A stretch of DNA of 64,000 nt from Wurfbainia villosa. Lineage: Eukaryota; Streptophyta; Magnoliopsida; Zingiberales; Zingiberaceae. This document shows positions 33,238-46,371 of the stretch, one piece after another. The DNA lies in NCBI GenBank assembly GCA_025175895.1, contig CM045994.1:64696727-64760726 (forward strand). The letters run 5' to 3'. Numbering within the stretch: the first letter of the stretch is position 1; every line of letters starts with the position of its first letter. The notes under the pieces were generated by a model. The model worked only from the letters and a program-made list of their open reading frames with translations. It had not been told where the DNA came from and did not search any database. The translations under genes were made by a program, and so were the position numbers.

Positions 33238-35432
33238 TGTTGGGTTTCTCCGGCACCGCGGCGGGTGTGTGTTCGAACATGTTTCATAAATATGTGCACA
33301 ACGGAAGAAATAAAAGTAATAAATCTAATTTATTACAACACACACGCATGCAAGATACATCATGTGTAGATATAATCGCAGTTTCAAATTTTGCAATAAA
33401 AGGAAATTACAATAGTTATACCTGACATATCATGTGCAATGAGAATGGTATCAACCAGAGCAACTCACGCTAGAATTGCCTCTATCCGTATCCACGTTGA
33501 GTACCATCGGGATAGTTTCACTAAGCTACGAGCCTCGTCTTCGTAGGAGTCACTAGCCTCGTGTCAAAGACGATGTGATCGAGAGAAGATCACAATCCAA
33601 ATCAAAATTCGGATGCAAAAACGAGTCCCCAAAACTCGCTTCTCTGAAGAGATATTCATCAACCGATTAACGAATCCTTTGTCCTCCACCTATGAGTATT
33701 GCCGGAGAGCCAATCCCCGACAAGAAAGTTGTTGTCGGAGCTCCAAACGCCGTCCAAACGATGCTCCGACAAGAAGGAAGCAAGCTGTCCAAAAACTGGA
33801 CAGCTTGGTGGAGGACTTGGCGCCGACAAAAGGAAAAGAGTCGGCTAGTCCTTGGTCACCAGAGCCAAGGAGGGTTGTCGGAGGATCACCGACAGCAGTA
33901 AGAGGCCGGTGGCAGCAGGTGGCATCGGCGGCAAGAGCCCCTTGGGCAGCGGCGGCAAGGAGAAGAGAGGAAAGGAGGCTAGGGTTTCCAAAACCCTTGA
34001 ACCAATTAATTCTCCCTCGAAAAACCCTTAAGCCGTGTTTTTATAGAGAACACATTCTCCTAACGGTTATTGGTTCATAACTAAAATCCGTTAACCCGCT
34101 CCAATAACTTAAGTTAAAATAAACTAAACCATGTTGGTCTATTTTAAGTTAAAACGAACCGAACCAACTTTGGTTCATTCGTTTAAAACAAACCAAACCC
34201 CTTTGGTTTATTTTCCACCATTGGATTAGAACCAAACCAATTTGGTTTATCCATCATGTCTTCAAAAGACATGACCCATCCATGCTTCCATTGCGACTGA
34301 AACGATTTCATGCTCGCTCCTTGTTTGGTCCAACCAAATTTAGTTTCTCTCGTTCTGAGAATCTCATTCTCAAGCTCGTTTTAAATCTTTTGGATTATGC
34401 TCGTTCTGCGTGTGACCAAATAGGTTCCCGATTTATGTTGGTCATCTATAATTAACCATTAATTATAGAGCGATCATGAGTGGCACCTAGTAGTACATCA
34501 TGATCCTCAATTAATCGAAAAATTAACGGTGACTCCAAAACGACTTCTGAAACCTTTCAGCAGCCATAGTGAATCGTGTCATGTTCCCTTCACGCATCTT
34601 ATACCCACTTGATTCAGGACATAGTCTATTGTGTCAGCCCCTACCAGGCTGACTACGTCACACCTAACCCAAGTATGATTTCCTCGTCCTTCGAATTCTA
34701 GTTACTGCACATCTATCCAAGAGTACATTACTCTAAACATGTAATGTTTTGGCCAAAGACTTTAGTAACAATCCAACGAGAGATCCTGGGTATATATCTC
34801 CCCACAAGGAGTGGTGAATCCTTTATAGGCTATTCAAACACCTTCGGGCACTTCGACTTATACCCAATCATTCCGGGTTCATATCTCCTTGGAGATGCTT
34901 GCTTAAGATGTCAAAGCATAAGTCTTTATAACCAAGATGACTTGAATACCGCAAGTCAAAGGAACATCGCACTTAAGCTGCAGTAAGAACTTCATTGACA
35001 TATCCATATATGCAGAGAACCATATGAAGTCTTACAGCTGGTCACTCCAATGAGCTAGTTACCATAACTAGCATCCACGATTAACTCCAGACATCACAAT
35101 GTCTCCAGCCAGTGAGAATCAGCTGCTTGGATACACCAAAGAGTATACCTCATGCTAGTCTCGACGGAGTTGATGGTGTCCAAATCCATCAATTCATCGA
35201 CTAGGGATAATTCCAATACATCACAATTACACATGAAGAGATACTCACTAGTTGTGATCCAATCACAAATTCTCTCATACTGTGAATCGTATTATGGACA
35301 TTCAGTAAATGAGTTTAAGATCTAATCAAATACATGAAAACATGTATACTCAAATAGTGAATCTTCATTTATCATATAAATGGTTTAAACATAAGGCGAT
35401 TGCCTTAGGACACCTCTCATATATAACTAACA
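33238..35432 (-). repeat. 3' LTR of element B
   Basis: Plus coordinates TGTTGGGTTTCTCCGG to ATATAACTAACA; minus start TGTTAGTTATATATGAG after the polypurine tract AAGTGGGAGT. TATA box as TTTTTATA at 34038-34045. A plus-strand open frame at 33613-34080 is antisense to the LTR leader and recurs in two other copies. Confidence 0.92.
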
Positions 35433-35446
35433 AACTCCCACTTAGC

Positions 35447-36003
35447 CTAATGCCAATCACTGCGGTATCCAATACTATAAGCCCAAACATGGCCCTCAAA
35501 CTTACTTTGAAGTAAGGCCTTAGTTAAAGGATCCGCTAAGTTCTTTTCAGTGGGAATCTTCTCGATTTGAATTTCAATCCTACTGATAATCTCTCTGATC
35601 AGATGATAGTGACGAAGCACATGTTTGGATCGTTGATGAGACCTTGGCTCTTTGGCCAGTGCAATCGCTCCATTGTTGTCGCAGTAAATCGATATTGCTT
35701 CAACAATGGTTGGAACCACACCCAGTTCATAAATGAACTTCTTGATCCAAACCGCTTCCTTTGCTGCTTCCGAAGCTGCAATGTATTCTTCCTCTGTGGT
35801 AGAATCCGCTATAGTGTCTTGTTTGGAACTTTTCTAACTCACTACGCCTCCATTCAAGGTGAACACGTACCCAGACTGAGACCTGGAATCATCCTTATGC
35901 ATGCGAAGATGACATCCGTATACCCGCGTATCACCATGTCTCTTTCTCCATATATTAGGAACACATCCTTAGTTCTTCTCGAGTACTTATGGATCGTCTT
36001 AAC
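35447..36003 (-). pseudogene. Element B RNase H
   Basis: RNase H removes the RNA strand during reverse transcription. Minus-strand frames give EEYIAASEAAKEAVWIKKFI at about 35780-35720, then GVVPTIVEAISIYCDNNGAIALAKEPRSHQRSKHV and EKIPTEKNLADPLTKALLQSKFEGHV, the normal C-terminus of copia pol, stopping at 35447 beside the polypurine tract. Upstream the QSGYVF motif region reads into a stop (TAG at about 35835). The N-terminal part is separated by solo LTR S2. Confidence 0.88.
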
Positions 36004-37824
36004 TGTTGGGCTTTTCCGGGCCGCAAAAACCGCTTTTGCTATGAAACCCGAAGTCCTACCACTGATCCGCAAGAATAAAACTAATTACATGTATGTGCTT
36101 ACAAAATCCTCTAGATCTACCTTAGAACTAAGAGATAAGGATGTTACCCTTGATGCGATGCCCTTCGCAAATCCCGCTCGTCCAAAGTCCGCCGGAACTC
36201 GAGAGTGTCAAGTGCACACTCCTCTATGGTATCCACACAAGCAATAGGTGGAAGAAAACTCAACCTTGAGTGTGCTAGCACTCCTTGGTTGGTTCGGCCA
36301 AAGAGAGGAAGGAGAGGGAGAGCTTGAGAGGAAAATTCCCAAGGAAGAAGATGAAGTAATGAGTGATTACTCACAAAATGAATTTTCACTCACATAACCC
36401 CCAAATGGTGGCCGCCACTTCATGGAGGGAGTTACATGCATGCATGTAACTCCCATGACCCTTGGTCTCCCTCATGATGTGGCACTAATTGACAAGTCAA
36501 TGATGATGTGGAGCATCATCATTGGCCGCCATGCCTAGTCATCATCATGACATGGCATTTGGTCAAGTCAAACTTGACCTTTCAACTTCCCTCTCAAGTC
36601 AAGTCAAACTTGACCTCTAATCTCCCATGGTTGATCAAATCTAACCACTTGACTCAAGTCAATTTAATATAATGAATCTCTATTCATTAATTTAGATTGA
36701 TTTGATGAATCAAATCTCAATTAGACTCATTCAACACTTGAATCAACTTGAGTCTAACTCAATTAGTCTAATTTGGATTACTCTTAATCCAATTTGGTTC
36801 ATCCCATGAACCTAATCCTCATGGTTCATCATATGAACCTAATCTCCATCTAATTGCTCTTATGTGTGTGACCCTATAGGTTCTTGTAACGTTGGCAATG
36901 TCCCTAAACCGATTTAGGAACATAAGCAATGAGCGGTATCTAGCAACACATCATTGCTACCCAAGTTACAAGAATGTTGAGCTCCAACATCACCTTTGTG
37001 ACTACTAATTGTGACTCTCACAATATGTGACAATGTCCTCTATCCTTGACATCTAGATTGACCAATCGAGGCATAGACCGTGTCATCCTCGGTACAATCT
37101 AAATCTTGAACTCCAAGTAGACTCACTCTAATCAAATGAGCTCAATATCTCATATTGACTCATTTGGGCATGGCCATGCACTTCGTGGTCTCACTCTATC
37201 AAGAATATCGATGTCGCCCCCGTCATATAGGAGGGATAGATCCCATCTACAACACTCACATCCCTCCGCATAATTCGTTACATACCCAGTAATCGCCTTT
37301 ATAGTCCACCCATTTACGGGTGACGTTTGACGAAGCCAAAGTATGCAATTCATTATGTAGGGAACCATGGTGACTTCAGGTCTAAGGACTAATAGTCATA
37401 CTAATAGCCACATGAGAAAGTATATGACACTCATATAACGATCCATGATACTTTCTCATGGCGGGTCATTCAAGATACATTCTCCAATGCATACCCATGT
37501 GTCAACTTGATATCTCATATCCATGACTTGTGAGATCAAGTCATCTTGTTGACCTACATGCTAGTCTCTACGCATTAACATTGTCCCTGAATGTTAATAC
37601 TCGACTAGGAATGATTAAGAGTAGTGTTCTCTATATCATCTCATTATCGATTCAACCAATCGATTGATATAGATAAGAACCTACTACTCAAGGACATTAT
37701 TATATTTAGTTATTTGGCACCAATACAAGTAAATATAATAACCATGCCTTTATAAATAGGAATATGATACAATAAAGTCCATACAACAATCATCATATGA
37801 TTGGCTCTAGGGCTTTCACTAACA
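36004..37824 (-). mobile_element. Solo LTR S2 (same family as S1), in element B pol
   Basis: Plus coordinates TGTTGGGCTTTTCCGG ... GCTTTCACTAACA; TSD TTAAC on both sides (35999-36003, 37825-37829). On the minus strand it starts TGTTAGTGAAAGCCCTAG like S1. The copies align over their full length by eye. It splits the RNase H/RT connection of B and is younger than B. Confidence 0.92.
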
Positions 37825-37829
37825 TTAAC

Positions 37830-39120
37830 AGTCGGCCAATGATCCATTTCTGGATGAGATTGGTATCTTCTCGTGACACTCAGAGCATACAATACATCGG
37901 GCCTCATACATAACATATCATACTTGATAGATCCTATTGTGGATGCATAGGGAATCTTATTCATGAAAATCCTCTCGTCTTCTGTGCGCGGACACATAGA
38001 CTTCGAAAGGTGTATCCCATGCCTGATGGGTAGAAAACCTTTCTTGGATTCCGACATACTAAACCTCTTTAGCACTCGGTCTATATATGTAGACTGTGAA
38101 AGACCAAGCAACCGATTCAATCTATCCCTATAGATCTTAATCCCGAGGATGTAGGTTGCTTCTCCCAGGTCTTTCATGGAGAAAGTCTTGAACAACTAAT
38201 TTTAATTGACTGTATGACAAAAACATCATTTCCTATAAGTAATATGTCATCGACATACAATACTAGGAACACGACTGCACTCCCACTAACCTTCTTGTAC
38301 ACACAAGGTTCGTCCGGATTTTGTGAGAAATCAAACCTTTTGATTGTCTCATCAAAAAGGATATTCTAGCTCCTGGATGCTTGCTTCAGTCCATATATGG
38401 ACCATCGCAGTTTGCATACCTTGATTTTATCAACCGATGTGAAACCCTCATGTTGTATCTTATACACGTCCTCGAGTAGGTTTCCATTAAGGAAAGTTGT
38501 TTTCACATCCATCTGTCATATCTAATATCATAATGAGCCGCTATGGCCAAGAGCATCCGAATGGATTTAAGCATAGCAACAGGTGAATAGGTCTCGTCAT
38601 AATCAACACCTTACTTTTGACGATACCCTTTCGCCACCAATCTAGCCTTATAGGTAATCACATTACCATCCATGTTTATTTTCTTCTTGAAAACCCACTT
38701 GCACCCTATAGGCTTAATGCCTTCAGGTGAGTCCACCAAGTTCCAAACTTGATTTTCATACATGGAATCTATTTCCAACTTCATGGCTTCAAGCCATTTG
38801 TCCCTTTCTGAACATTTCAAAACTTCTTCATAACTGGTAGGCTCCTCATCGTCAATGAGTAACATGTCATTCAATTCATTTACGAGAAATCCATATCTCT
38901 TGGGAATGTTGTGTGTTCCACCAGATCTATGAAGATGTGGTGTCACAATAGGTTCAGTCGATGTCTCATCACTATGAGTTATCGGTTGAGGTTCTTGACC
39001 AGGTATCTCCTCAATGTCTATTGAAGTCTCTTGAACCTCCTCAAGTTCAACAATGCTTCCACTATTTTCTTGCAAGAGAAACTCTTTCTCTAGAAACACA
39101 ACATTCCTTGAAACAAACAC
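37830..39120 (-). pseudogene. Element B reverse transcriptase
   Basis: Minus-strand segments: EEPTSYEEVLKCSERDKWLE, PIGCKWVFKKKINMDGN, ARLVAKGYRQK then a stop, SPVAMLKSIRMLLAIAAH, further frame changes, FLVLYVDDILLIGN (YVDD intact at 38246-38257). After an interruption at about 38200 come TFSMKDLGEATYILGIKI, STYIDRVLKRFSM and IPYASTIGSIKYDM up to the S2 insertion. The catalytic Asp pair is retained, in contrast to copia A, but stops and small deletions (for example around 38480-38520 and 38340) prevent a full-length product. Confidence 0.88.
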
Positions 39121-40062
39121 CTTTTATTCCACAGGATGATAGAATTGGTAACCCCTCGTTTCCTTAGGGTATCCAATAAATAGACATTTATCAGACTTAG
39201 CATCCAATTTGTCTGACATAGTCCGCTTCACATAAGCAGGACAACCCCATATCTTCAAGTAAGATAAATGAGGTTTCTTACTAGCCCATATCTCATATGG
39301 AGTAATAGAGACTACCTTGGTCGGGATTCTATTTAGCAAGTAAATAGCTGTCTGAAGTGCATAGCCTCAAAAGAACTTAGGAAGATTCGCGTGATTCATT
39401 ATTGACCTGACCATGTCCAACAAAATATGATTTCGCCTCTCAGATACACCATTAAGTTGTTGTGTATACAGCGGAGTCCATTGAGACAATATACCATTGT
39501 CCCTTAAATAATCCAGAAACTCTTGACTCAAGTATTCACCACCTCGATCCGATCGAAGTATTTTAATACTCTTGCCAAGTTATTTCTCTACTTCATTTCT
39601 GAATTCTTTGAACCTTTCAAAGGCTTCATACTTGTGTTTCATCAAGAACACATACTCAAACTGTGAGTGATCATCGGTGAAGGTAATGAAGTAGCTATAG
39701 CCTCCTAAAGCTTGAGTTGACATAGGTCCACATACATCAGTATGTATTAGACCAAGTAACTCTCCCACCGGTTCACCTTTTCTAGTAAAAGGTAACTTGG
39801 TCATCTTGCCCTTTAAGCATGATTTGCATGTATCATATGAATCTAATTCAAACAATTCCAGAATTCTACATCGGTGTAATTCGGACATGCATTTCTTGCT
39901 CACATGACCAAGACGACAATGCTACATGTAGGAGTTTAATTGATTATCTATTCAAGCACACTTGTTGCTCACTTCGATATTGAAAATGTCACTGGATACG
40001 TCCAACGTATAAATATCATTGCTTAAAGTTCCAGTCCCATAAAAAATGTCATTCAAAGTTAT
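39121..40062 (-). pseudogene. Element B integrase
   Basis: Minus-strand order: pre-integrase zinc-binding residues with SKKCMSELHRCRILELFELD and CKSCLKGKMTKLPFTRKGEP, core with GLIHTDVCGPMSTQALGGY and ITFTDDHSQFEYVFLMKHK, a stop near 39580, LRSDRGGEYLSQEF at about 39560-39520. A frame change follows, then NGVSERRNHILLDMV and the C-terminal domain (KIWGCPAYVKRTMSDKLDAK, FIGYPKETRGYQFYHPVE), with a stop before KVFVSRNVVF at 39120. DDE positions are recognisable. The His of the zinc-binding HCRLGH is at about 39920. Confidence 0.88.
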
Positions 40063-40860
40063 CTAACAACAATTGTTACTAAAAGTTAAACGGTACCCAT
40101 TTCTATTCAAACAAGCAATAGAAATGATGTTATGTATCAACAAAGGAACATAAAAGCAATTGTCCAGTTCTAAGACAAGTCCTGTAGGGAGTTTCAACAA
40201 ATATGTTCCGATGGCGAGTGCAGCAACCTTTGCTCCATTCCCAACACGTAAATTTGACTCTTCCTTGACGAGTCTTCTACTATTCCTTAGCCCATGTATG
40301 TCATTACATATATGTGAGCCACACCCAGTATCCAATACCCAAGTGTCTAAGGAAATAGAATGATAATCAATAACGATGATATCTGAAGAAGATGGGGTAT
40401 CATATGTCTTGTTTTTCTTCATGGACTCAAGATAAATCTTGCAGTTTCTTTGCCAATGACCCTCCTTGCCACAATAATGGCAAGTGTCTTTTTGAGCTGG
40501 TTCTGCCTTCTTCTTCCCCTTGTGTTGTTTCTTTGATTTCCACCTAGAACCTTTCTTTGAGGAATCAACTAGCTAACAACACCATCCCTTGCTTATGCTT
40601 TATAGAAGGCTCCACAGTCTTCAGTATGTTGAGCAGTACCACAGATGAACCTTCTTGCATCTCAGAGGTGAAGAGGAGCTTGAAGATTTCGAACCTTTCG
40701 GATCTCACTTGCTCATCAAACAGCTCATAAAGATGAAAGACTATGGTATGAGCATCCATATGCTCATGTCGCTTCACCGGGTACCATCGATATCTATCAT
40801 GATACAACTCACTAGTTCAGAATCACTCACATGTTTCTGATAGGCCAACAATTGGTCCAG
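40063..40860 (-). pseudogene. Element B gag and protease (internal deletion)
   Basis: From the right: UBN2-type gag fragment (HTIVFHLYELFDEQVRSERF, LLFTSEMQEGSSVV) joined directly to LLNILKTVEPSIKH. Element G has about 60 residues between these points (QFVLKMNGYIKRL ... MNKLESTIPE), so B lost that part of the capsid. The zinc knuckle CHYCGKEGHWQRNC is at about 40440-40485, and the protease (TWVLDTGCGSHICNDIHGLR, active-site DTG) lies in an open frame 40422-40063. Stops separate gag from protease. Confidence 0.85.
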
Positions 40861-42295
40861 AGTTGCATCATCACTAGGACGAGTGGGAAGAGGCTCTTCG
40901 AGGACATACGCAAGCTTTTCTACCTTGAGAACATTCTCAAGTTTCTAAGCCAGTCCAAGAAGTTCAGCCCAGTCAATTTATTCGAATTCAAAATAGAGCA
41001 CAAATTCAAAGACATCATGATCAAGCGATTAACCTAGAAATACAAATCGAGTATATATGAGAAAGATGATTTAAAATGCATCAACATACATTTATCTAAT
41101 CCCATTCATTTTTCGAAATCAAAAACCCTCAAAATTAATTCGGGAGATCTTAGGTCCATCTCCGAATGGGTTGATATCCAACATAGATAAGAACAACCTT
41201 GGAGTGAGTCCAACAAGCCATTCTTAGATATGATGGTAGGTATCAAGTATACCGATTACATATCACGTATATGTAACTATCACAATGTGCTATCAACTAA
41301 TTGAATGTTCACACATACATTAGGTTGTTAACACATTAACAAGTATGCATCATATGCATAACACCCAACTTCACCTCTCTTCACATCAACCTTGGAGTGA
41401 GTCCAACAAATCGTTGCTCCAAGTTAGAGCCGACCCATTAATTGCGAAATAGTTTTAACATGGTTAGAGTGCATTCAACCAATTAGTCAGGCTTGGAGTG
41501 AGTCCAACAACCTAAACTAACGATTGACCTCTGACTCTTACCATATTAGTGTTAAACTATTCCAATGATTTGAACATGTCCAGGTTCGAGTCGGGCTTGG
41601 AGTGAGTCCAACAACCCAAACAAGAAATAGAACTCCGGTTCTAACCATATTAATGGAAGGTGTAGGCTCTAATATTGTGTAAGGGTTTTAATATCTCATC
41701 CTCTTTACATGCAAATAACTATTATCTACATGGCATGGTACATGGCATACATGGCATGTACATCGACACACATGGCATAATGCTATGCATCGCATGCAAT
41801 TACATGACATACAATTATAGCATGTACAAATAGTTTCCTTATTTGTCATAACTATTTTGAAAATAAAATATGTTTTAGATTTGATTTTCCAAATCAAATC
41901 ATGATTAAATTAGGAAATAAATTTCCAAATCTAATCACATATTTTATTTATGGAAAGTGTTAATTAAGGAAAGTCAAATTTAATTTAGGAAACAAATTTC
42001 CTAAATTGTCAAAACTATTGATGGAAATAAAATATGTTTTAGATTTGATTCCCTAAATCAAATCATGGTTAAATTAGGAAACAAATTTCCAAATCTAATC
42101 ACATATATTATTTATGGAAAGTGTAAATTTCCATAAATACTTCTAAACTTTCCAAAAGTAGAAGATTTTCATAAATACTTCTAAACTTTCCAAAATTAGA
42201 AAATTTCCACTAAACTTTTCAAAAATAGAAAATTTCTATAAATACAATTATGACTATTGCAAAATAATTTTACGATTATGTCGAAACACAACTTG
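40861..42295 (-). other. Gag N-terminus traces and 5' leader of element B
   Basis: The gag start is decayed in 40861-41040 (minus frames with EKLAYVLEEPL-like words). The remaining 1.2 kb up to the primer site is an untranslated leader. It contains four copies of the motif CTTGGAGTGAGTCCAACAA (41198, 41391, 41492, 41596), AT-rich blocks 'tttccaaatctaatcaca' repeated near 41920 and 42080, and 'ttccataaatacttctaaac' repeats at 42130-42200. Confidence 0.7.
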
Positions 42296-42308
42296 GCTCT
42301 GATATCAA
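42296..42308 (-). promoter_or_regulatory. Primer binding site of element B
   Basis: Minus strand TTGATATCAGAGC next to the 5' LTR; one or two differences from TGGTATCAGAGC (initiator Met tRNA). Confidence 0.8.
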
Positions 42309-45300
42309 TGTTGGGTTTCCCCGGCACCGCGGCGGATGTGTGTTCGAACATGTTTCGTAAACATGTGCACAACAGAAGAAATAAAAGCAATAAATCTAAT
42401 TTATTACAACACACACCACACGATACATCATGTGTAGACATAATCACAGTTTTAAATTTTGCAATAAAAGAAAATTACGCTAGTTATACCTGACATATCA
42501 CGTGCAACGGGAATGGCATCAACCGGAGCAACTCACGCTTGAATTGCCTCTATTCGTATCCACGCCGAGTACCGTCGGGATAGCTTCGTCAAGCTATGAG
42601 CCTCATCTTCGTAGGAGTCACTAGCCTCGTGTCAAAGACGATGTGATTGAGAGAAGATCACAATCCAAATCAAAATTCGGATGCAAAAACAAGTCCCCAA
42701 AACTCGCTTCTTCGAAGAGTATTCGTCAACCGATTGATGAATCCTTGGTCCTCTACCTATGAGGATTGCCGGAGATCCAATCCCCGGAAATAAAGTTGTT
42801 GTCGGAGCTCCAAACCCCATCCAAACAATGCTCCGACAAGAAGGAAGCAAGCTGTCCAAAAACTAGATAGCTTGGTGGAGGACTTGGCGTCGGCCAAAGG
42901 AAAAGGGTCGACTGGTCCTTGGTCACCGGAGCCAAGGAGGGTCGCTGGAGGATTGCCGACAGTAGTAGGAGGCCAGAGGCAGCAAGTGGCATCGGCGGCA
43001 AGAGCCCCTTGGGCGGCGATGGCAAGGAGAAGAGAGGAAAGGAGGCTAGGGTTTCCAAAACCCTTGAACCAATTAATTCTCCCTCGAAAAACCCTTAAGC
43101 CATGTTTTTATAGAGAACACATTCTCCTAACGGTTATTGGTTCATAACAAAACCCCGTTAACGCGCTCGAATAACTTAAGTTAAAATAAACCAAACTGTG
43201 TTGGTCTATTTTAAGTTAAAACGAATCAAACCAACTTTGGTTTATTTATTTAAAACAAACCAAACCCCTTTGGTTTATTTTTCACCATTGGATTAGAACC
43301 AAACCAATTTGGTTTATCCATCATGTCTTCAAAAGACACGGCCCATCCATGCTTCCGTTGCGATTAAAATGATTTCATGCTCGCTCCTTGTTTGGTCCAA
43401 CCAAATCTAGTTTCTCTTGTTATGAGAATCTCATTCTCAAGCTCGTTTTAAATCCTTTTGATTACTCTCGTTGTGTGTGTGACCAAATAGGTTCCCGATT
43501 TATATTGCCTGTCTATAATTAACCATTAATTATAGAACAATCATGAGTGACACCTAGTAGTATATTATGATTCTCAATTAATTGGAAAATCAACGGTTGA
43601 CTCCAGAACGACTTCTGAAACATTTCAGCAGCCATAGTAAATCATGCCCCATTCCCTTCACGCATCTTATACCCACTTGGTTCAGGACATGGTCTATTGT
43701 GTCAATACCCACCAGGCTGACTACGTCACACCTAACCCAAGTATGATTTCCTCGTCCTTCGGATTCTAGTTGTTGCACATGTATCTAGAGTACATTACTC
43801 TAAACATGTAATGCTTTGGCCAAATACTTTAGTAACAATCCAACGAGAGATCTGTTGGGATGTATACTGAAAAGTCTATCTTTTGTATGAACATCTTTAT
43901 TTTGAAATAAGAATCACATGATCATTGTTTGCATATTTTTATGGCTATGCATATTGTCTAATACATTACATTATAGATAACATGGTGTGTGGTGTCACAC
44001 GGGAGATCATGTTATCGGTTCCTTATAAAGTATAAGTAAAGGCTCACAACCGAGATGGCTTTAGACAAACCATTGGAATGGTTGTAGTGTGATTTGGGAT
44101 TGATTTGTCTTGACCATAGAATCACACTAGTACACTTTGTGTGTATTGAGTAGGACCGACTTAAAGGTGATTCGATTTATTGTTGACTACATAATCAAAT
44201 CAGACCTCAGATATTATATTGTACATGCTATTAATTCCGATATAATAACGGGCACATATACTTAGTATTCATTTCTTTGATTTATCAATGGGCGAGATTT
44301 ATAGATTAAATCGATAGGCTCGGTAAGTTGGGAAATGATATTATTTATATGGTGTGTCATTGATTATAAAAGGAAACTGTGTCCTAAATATTAGGATGAT
44401 GATGTCCCCTTGAGGAGCTCATAAGGTTCATCATGTAAACTCTGCAGGTGGACTTGATCCGGCATGATGAAAAGGTTAAGTGGTACTACTCAAGGAGTTA
44501 GATGTTGATTAATTAATGGTTAGTAAATTAATTAATCGACGGGCATTCGAGATCTTAAACACGGTGAGAAAATGTACAAATAATATATGGAGCCCATATT
44601 AACTTATGGTGGTTGGTGAGGTAGATCAATGATAATCCTTTAGTGGATTGGATTATCATTAATGGATCGGACTTTATGTGGGCTTGATCCATTGGGTGGC
44701 CAAGATCCAACTCCTCCTCATGGTCCCTATTGTAGCCTATTAAAACCTCATGAAGCTTAGATCCAATGGATAGAAACAAAACTCTAGATCCAAAGGTAGA
44801 GATTAAATCTCTAGATCCGACGGTTGAGATTAAATCTCTAGATCCGACGGTTGAGATTAAATCCCTAGAACCAATGGTGGAGATTAAAACAAGGCTTATT
44901 CCTAAAACTCTATAAAAGGAGCCTTTAGGGTTGGCGTGGAGAGCAATAGAGAAGCAAGGGTCTTTGGAGTTGGCGGCAAGAAGCAAGGGGATAGTGTTAG
45001 GAGCTTGGCGGCACCAAATAAGGAAACAATTTCCTTATCTTCTTCTTCCTCAAGCTTGCTGGTTCCCTTACAGCCCCTTCCTCACCTTGGCCGGCATCCA
45101 TAGCAGCTCTTCTCCTCCTCCTTGGCTGTTGAAACCAAGGCTTAGGGTCCTCCCTTGGAGCTTTTGGCCGGCAACCATTGTTTCTCCTTCTCCTTGTTGG
45201 CCAGCGGCAAGTAACTTCCTTGTTGCTTGTTGGTTGGCTAAAGGAAGGAGAAAAGTCTTGTTTCTATTCTTCCTCTTGCTCGGAACGAGCAAGGAAGGAA

Positions 45301-46371
45301 GATTGGCGATCTAGGAGCTTCAACTTTTGGTAGATCATCGCCCACATGACACCCGAAAGGAGGAAGGTCATACAATAGAAGATCGAGGTATATCGATTCT
45401 CTATTTTTATTTGTTACATGTTTATATTTGTTTTTCAATTATGAGCATGATATATTCTGTTGTGGCTAAATAATACTTGGATCCCGAACATAAACACAAA
45501 AAGACGATCAGTACATAAATCTATTCGCATGACTATTTGTGGAATAGAGGTTGGTAAACGACAACAAGTTTGTTCAAGTGATTACTCTAAGCGAATATGC
45601 ACGGCGATGACAAGGTTGCTTAGGTGTTCCCTTTTGTCTAGGATTAAATTTTTTAATCGATGGGATCGCCATGAACAAGCGATTGAGTTGAAGTCGAAGT
45701 TTCCTCACGGAACCCAACAAGGCCACAGGTATACATCTCCCCACAAGGAGTGGTGAATCCTTTATAGGCTATTCAAACACCTTCGGGCACTTCGACTTAT
45801 ACCCAATCATTCCAAGTCCACATCTCCTTGGAGATGCTTGCTTAAGATGTCAAAGCATAAGTCTCCATGACCAAAATGACTTGAATACTGCAAGTCAAAG
45901 GAACATCGCACTTAAGCTGCAGTAAGAAATTCATTGACATATCCATATATGCAGAGAACCATATGAAGTCTTACGGCTCGTTACTCCAATGAACTAGTTA
46001 CCATAACTAGCATCCATGATTAACTCCGAATATCACAATGTCTCCAGCCAGTGAGAATCAGTTGCTTGGATACATCAAATAGTATACCTCGTGCTAGTCT
46101 CGACAGAATTGATGGTATCCAAATCCATCAATTCATCGACTAGGGATAATTCCAATACATCACAATTACACATGTAGAGATACTCACTAGTTGTGATCCA
46201 ATCACAAATTCTCTCATGTTGTGAATCATATTATGGACATTCAGTAAATGAGTTTAAGATCTAATCAAATACATGAAAATATGTATACTCAAATAGTGAA
46301 TCTTCATTTATCATATAAATGATTTAAACATAAAGCAATTACCTTAGGACACCTCTCATATATAACTAACA
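42309..46371 (-). repeat. 5' LTR of element B, split by solo LTR S3
   Basis: LTR sequence at 42309-43852 and 45720-46371, together 2196 bases, pairing with 33238-35432. Ends ATAACTAACA at 46371, followed by TSD TAAGG. Contains a plus-strand open frame at 42872-43147 homologous to that in the other LTR. Confidence 0.92.
43853..45719 (+). mobile_element. Solo LTR S3 in the 5' LTR of element B
   Basis: TGTTGGGATGTATACTG ... ACGGAACCCAACA, 1867 bases, ends forming a 7-base inverted repeat TGTTGGG/CCCAACA. Flanks are AGATC and AGGCC; both occur at this site in uninterrupted copies (AGATCCTGGG in the other B LTR, AGGCCCTGGG in G), so this is probably a TSD with two transitions. A TATA box (TATAAAAG, 44911-44918) sets plus orientation. 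A three-fold short repeat 'gatccgacggttgagattaaatctcta' lies at about 44770-44880. No internal region is left. Confidence 0.82.

Larger units (their letters stand above)
33238..46371 (-). mobile_element. Full-length Angela-like Ty1/copia element B
   Basis: Both LTRs, primer site and a complete but decayed gag-pol on the minus strand, bounded by the perfect TSD TAAGG (33233-33237 and 46372-46376). Two solo LTRs are nested in it (S2 in pol, S3 in the 5' LTR); without them the element is about 9.4 kb, normal for Angela. LTR lengths without S3 are 2195 and 2196 bases. The many LTR-LTR differences I can see near the ends are mostly C/T and G/A transitions, as expected for an old methylated copy. 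Confidence 0.93.

Noticed and set aside
44931..45314. 127-codon frame in solo LTR S3
   Set aside because: Starts just after the TATA box in the LTR leader; composition follows the CT-rich leader and no family resemblance is seen.
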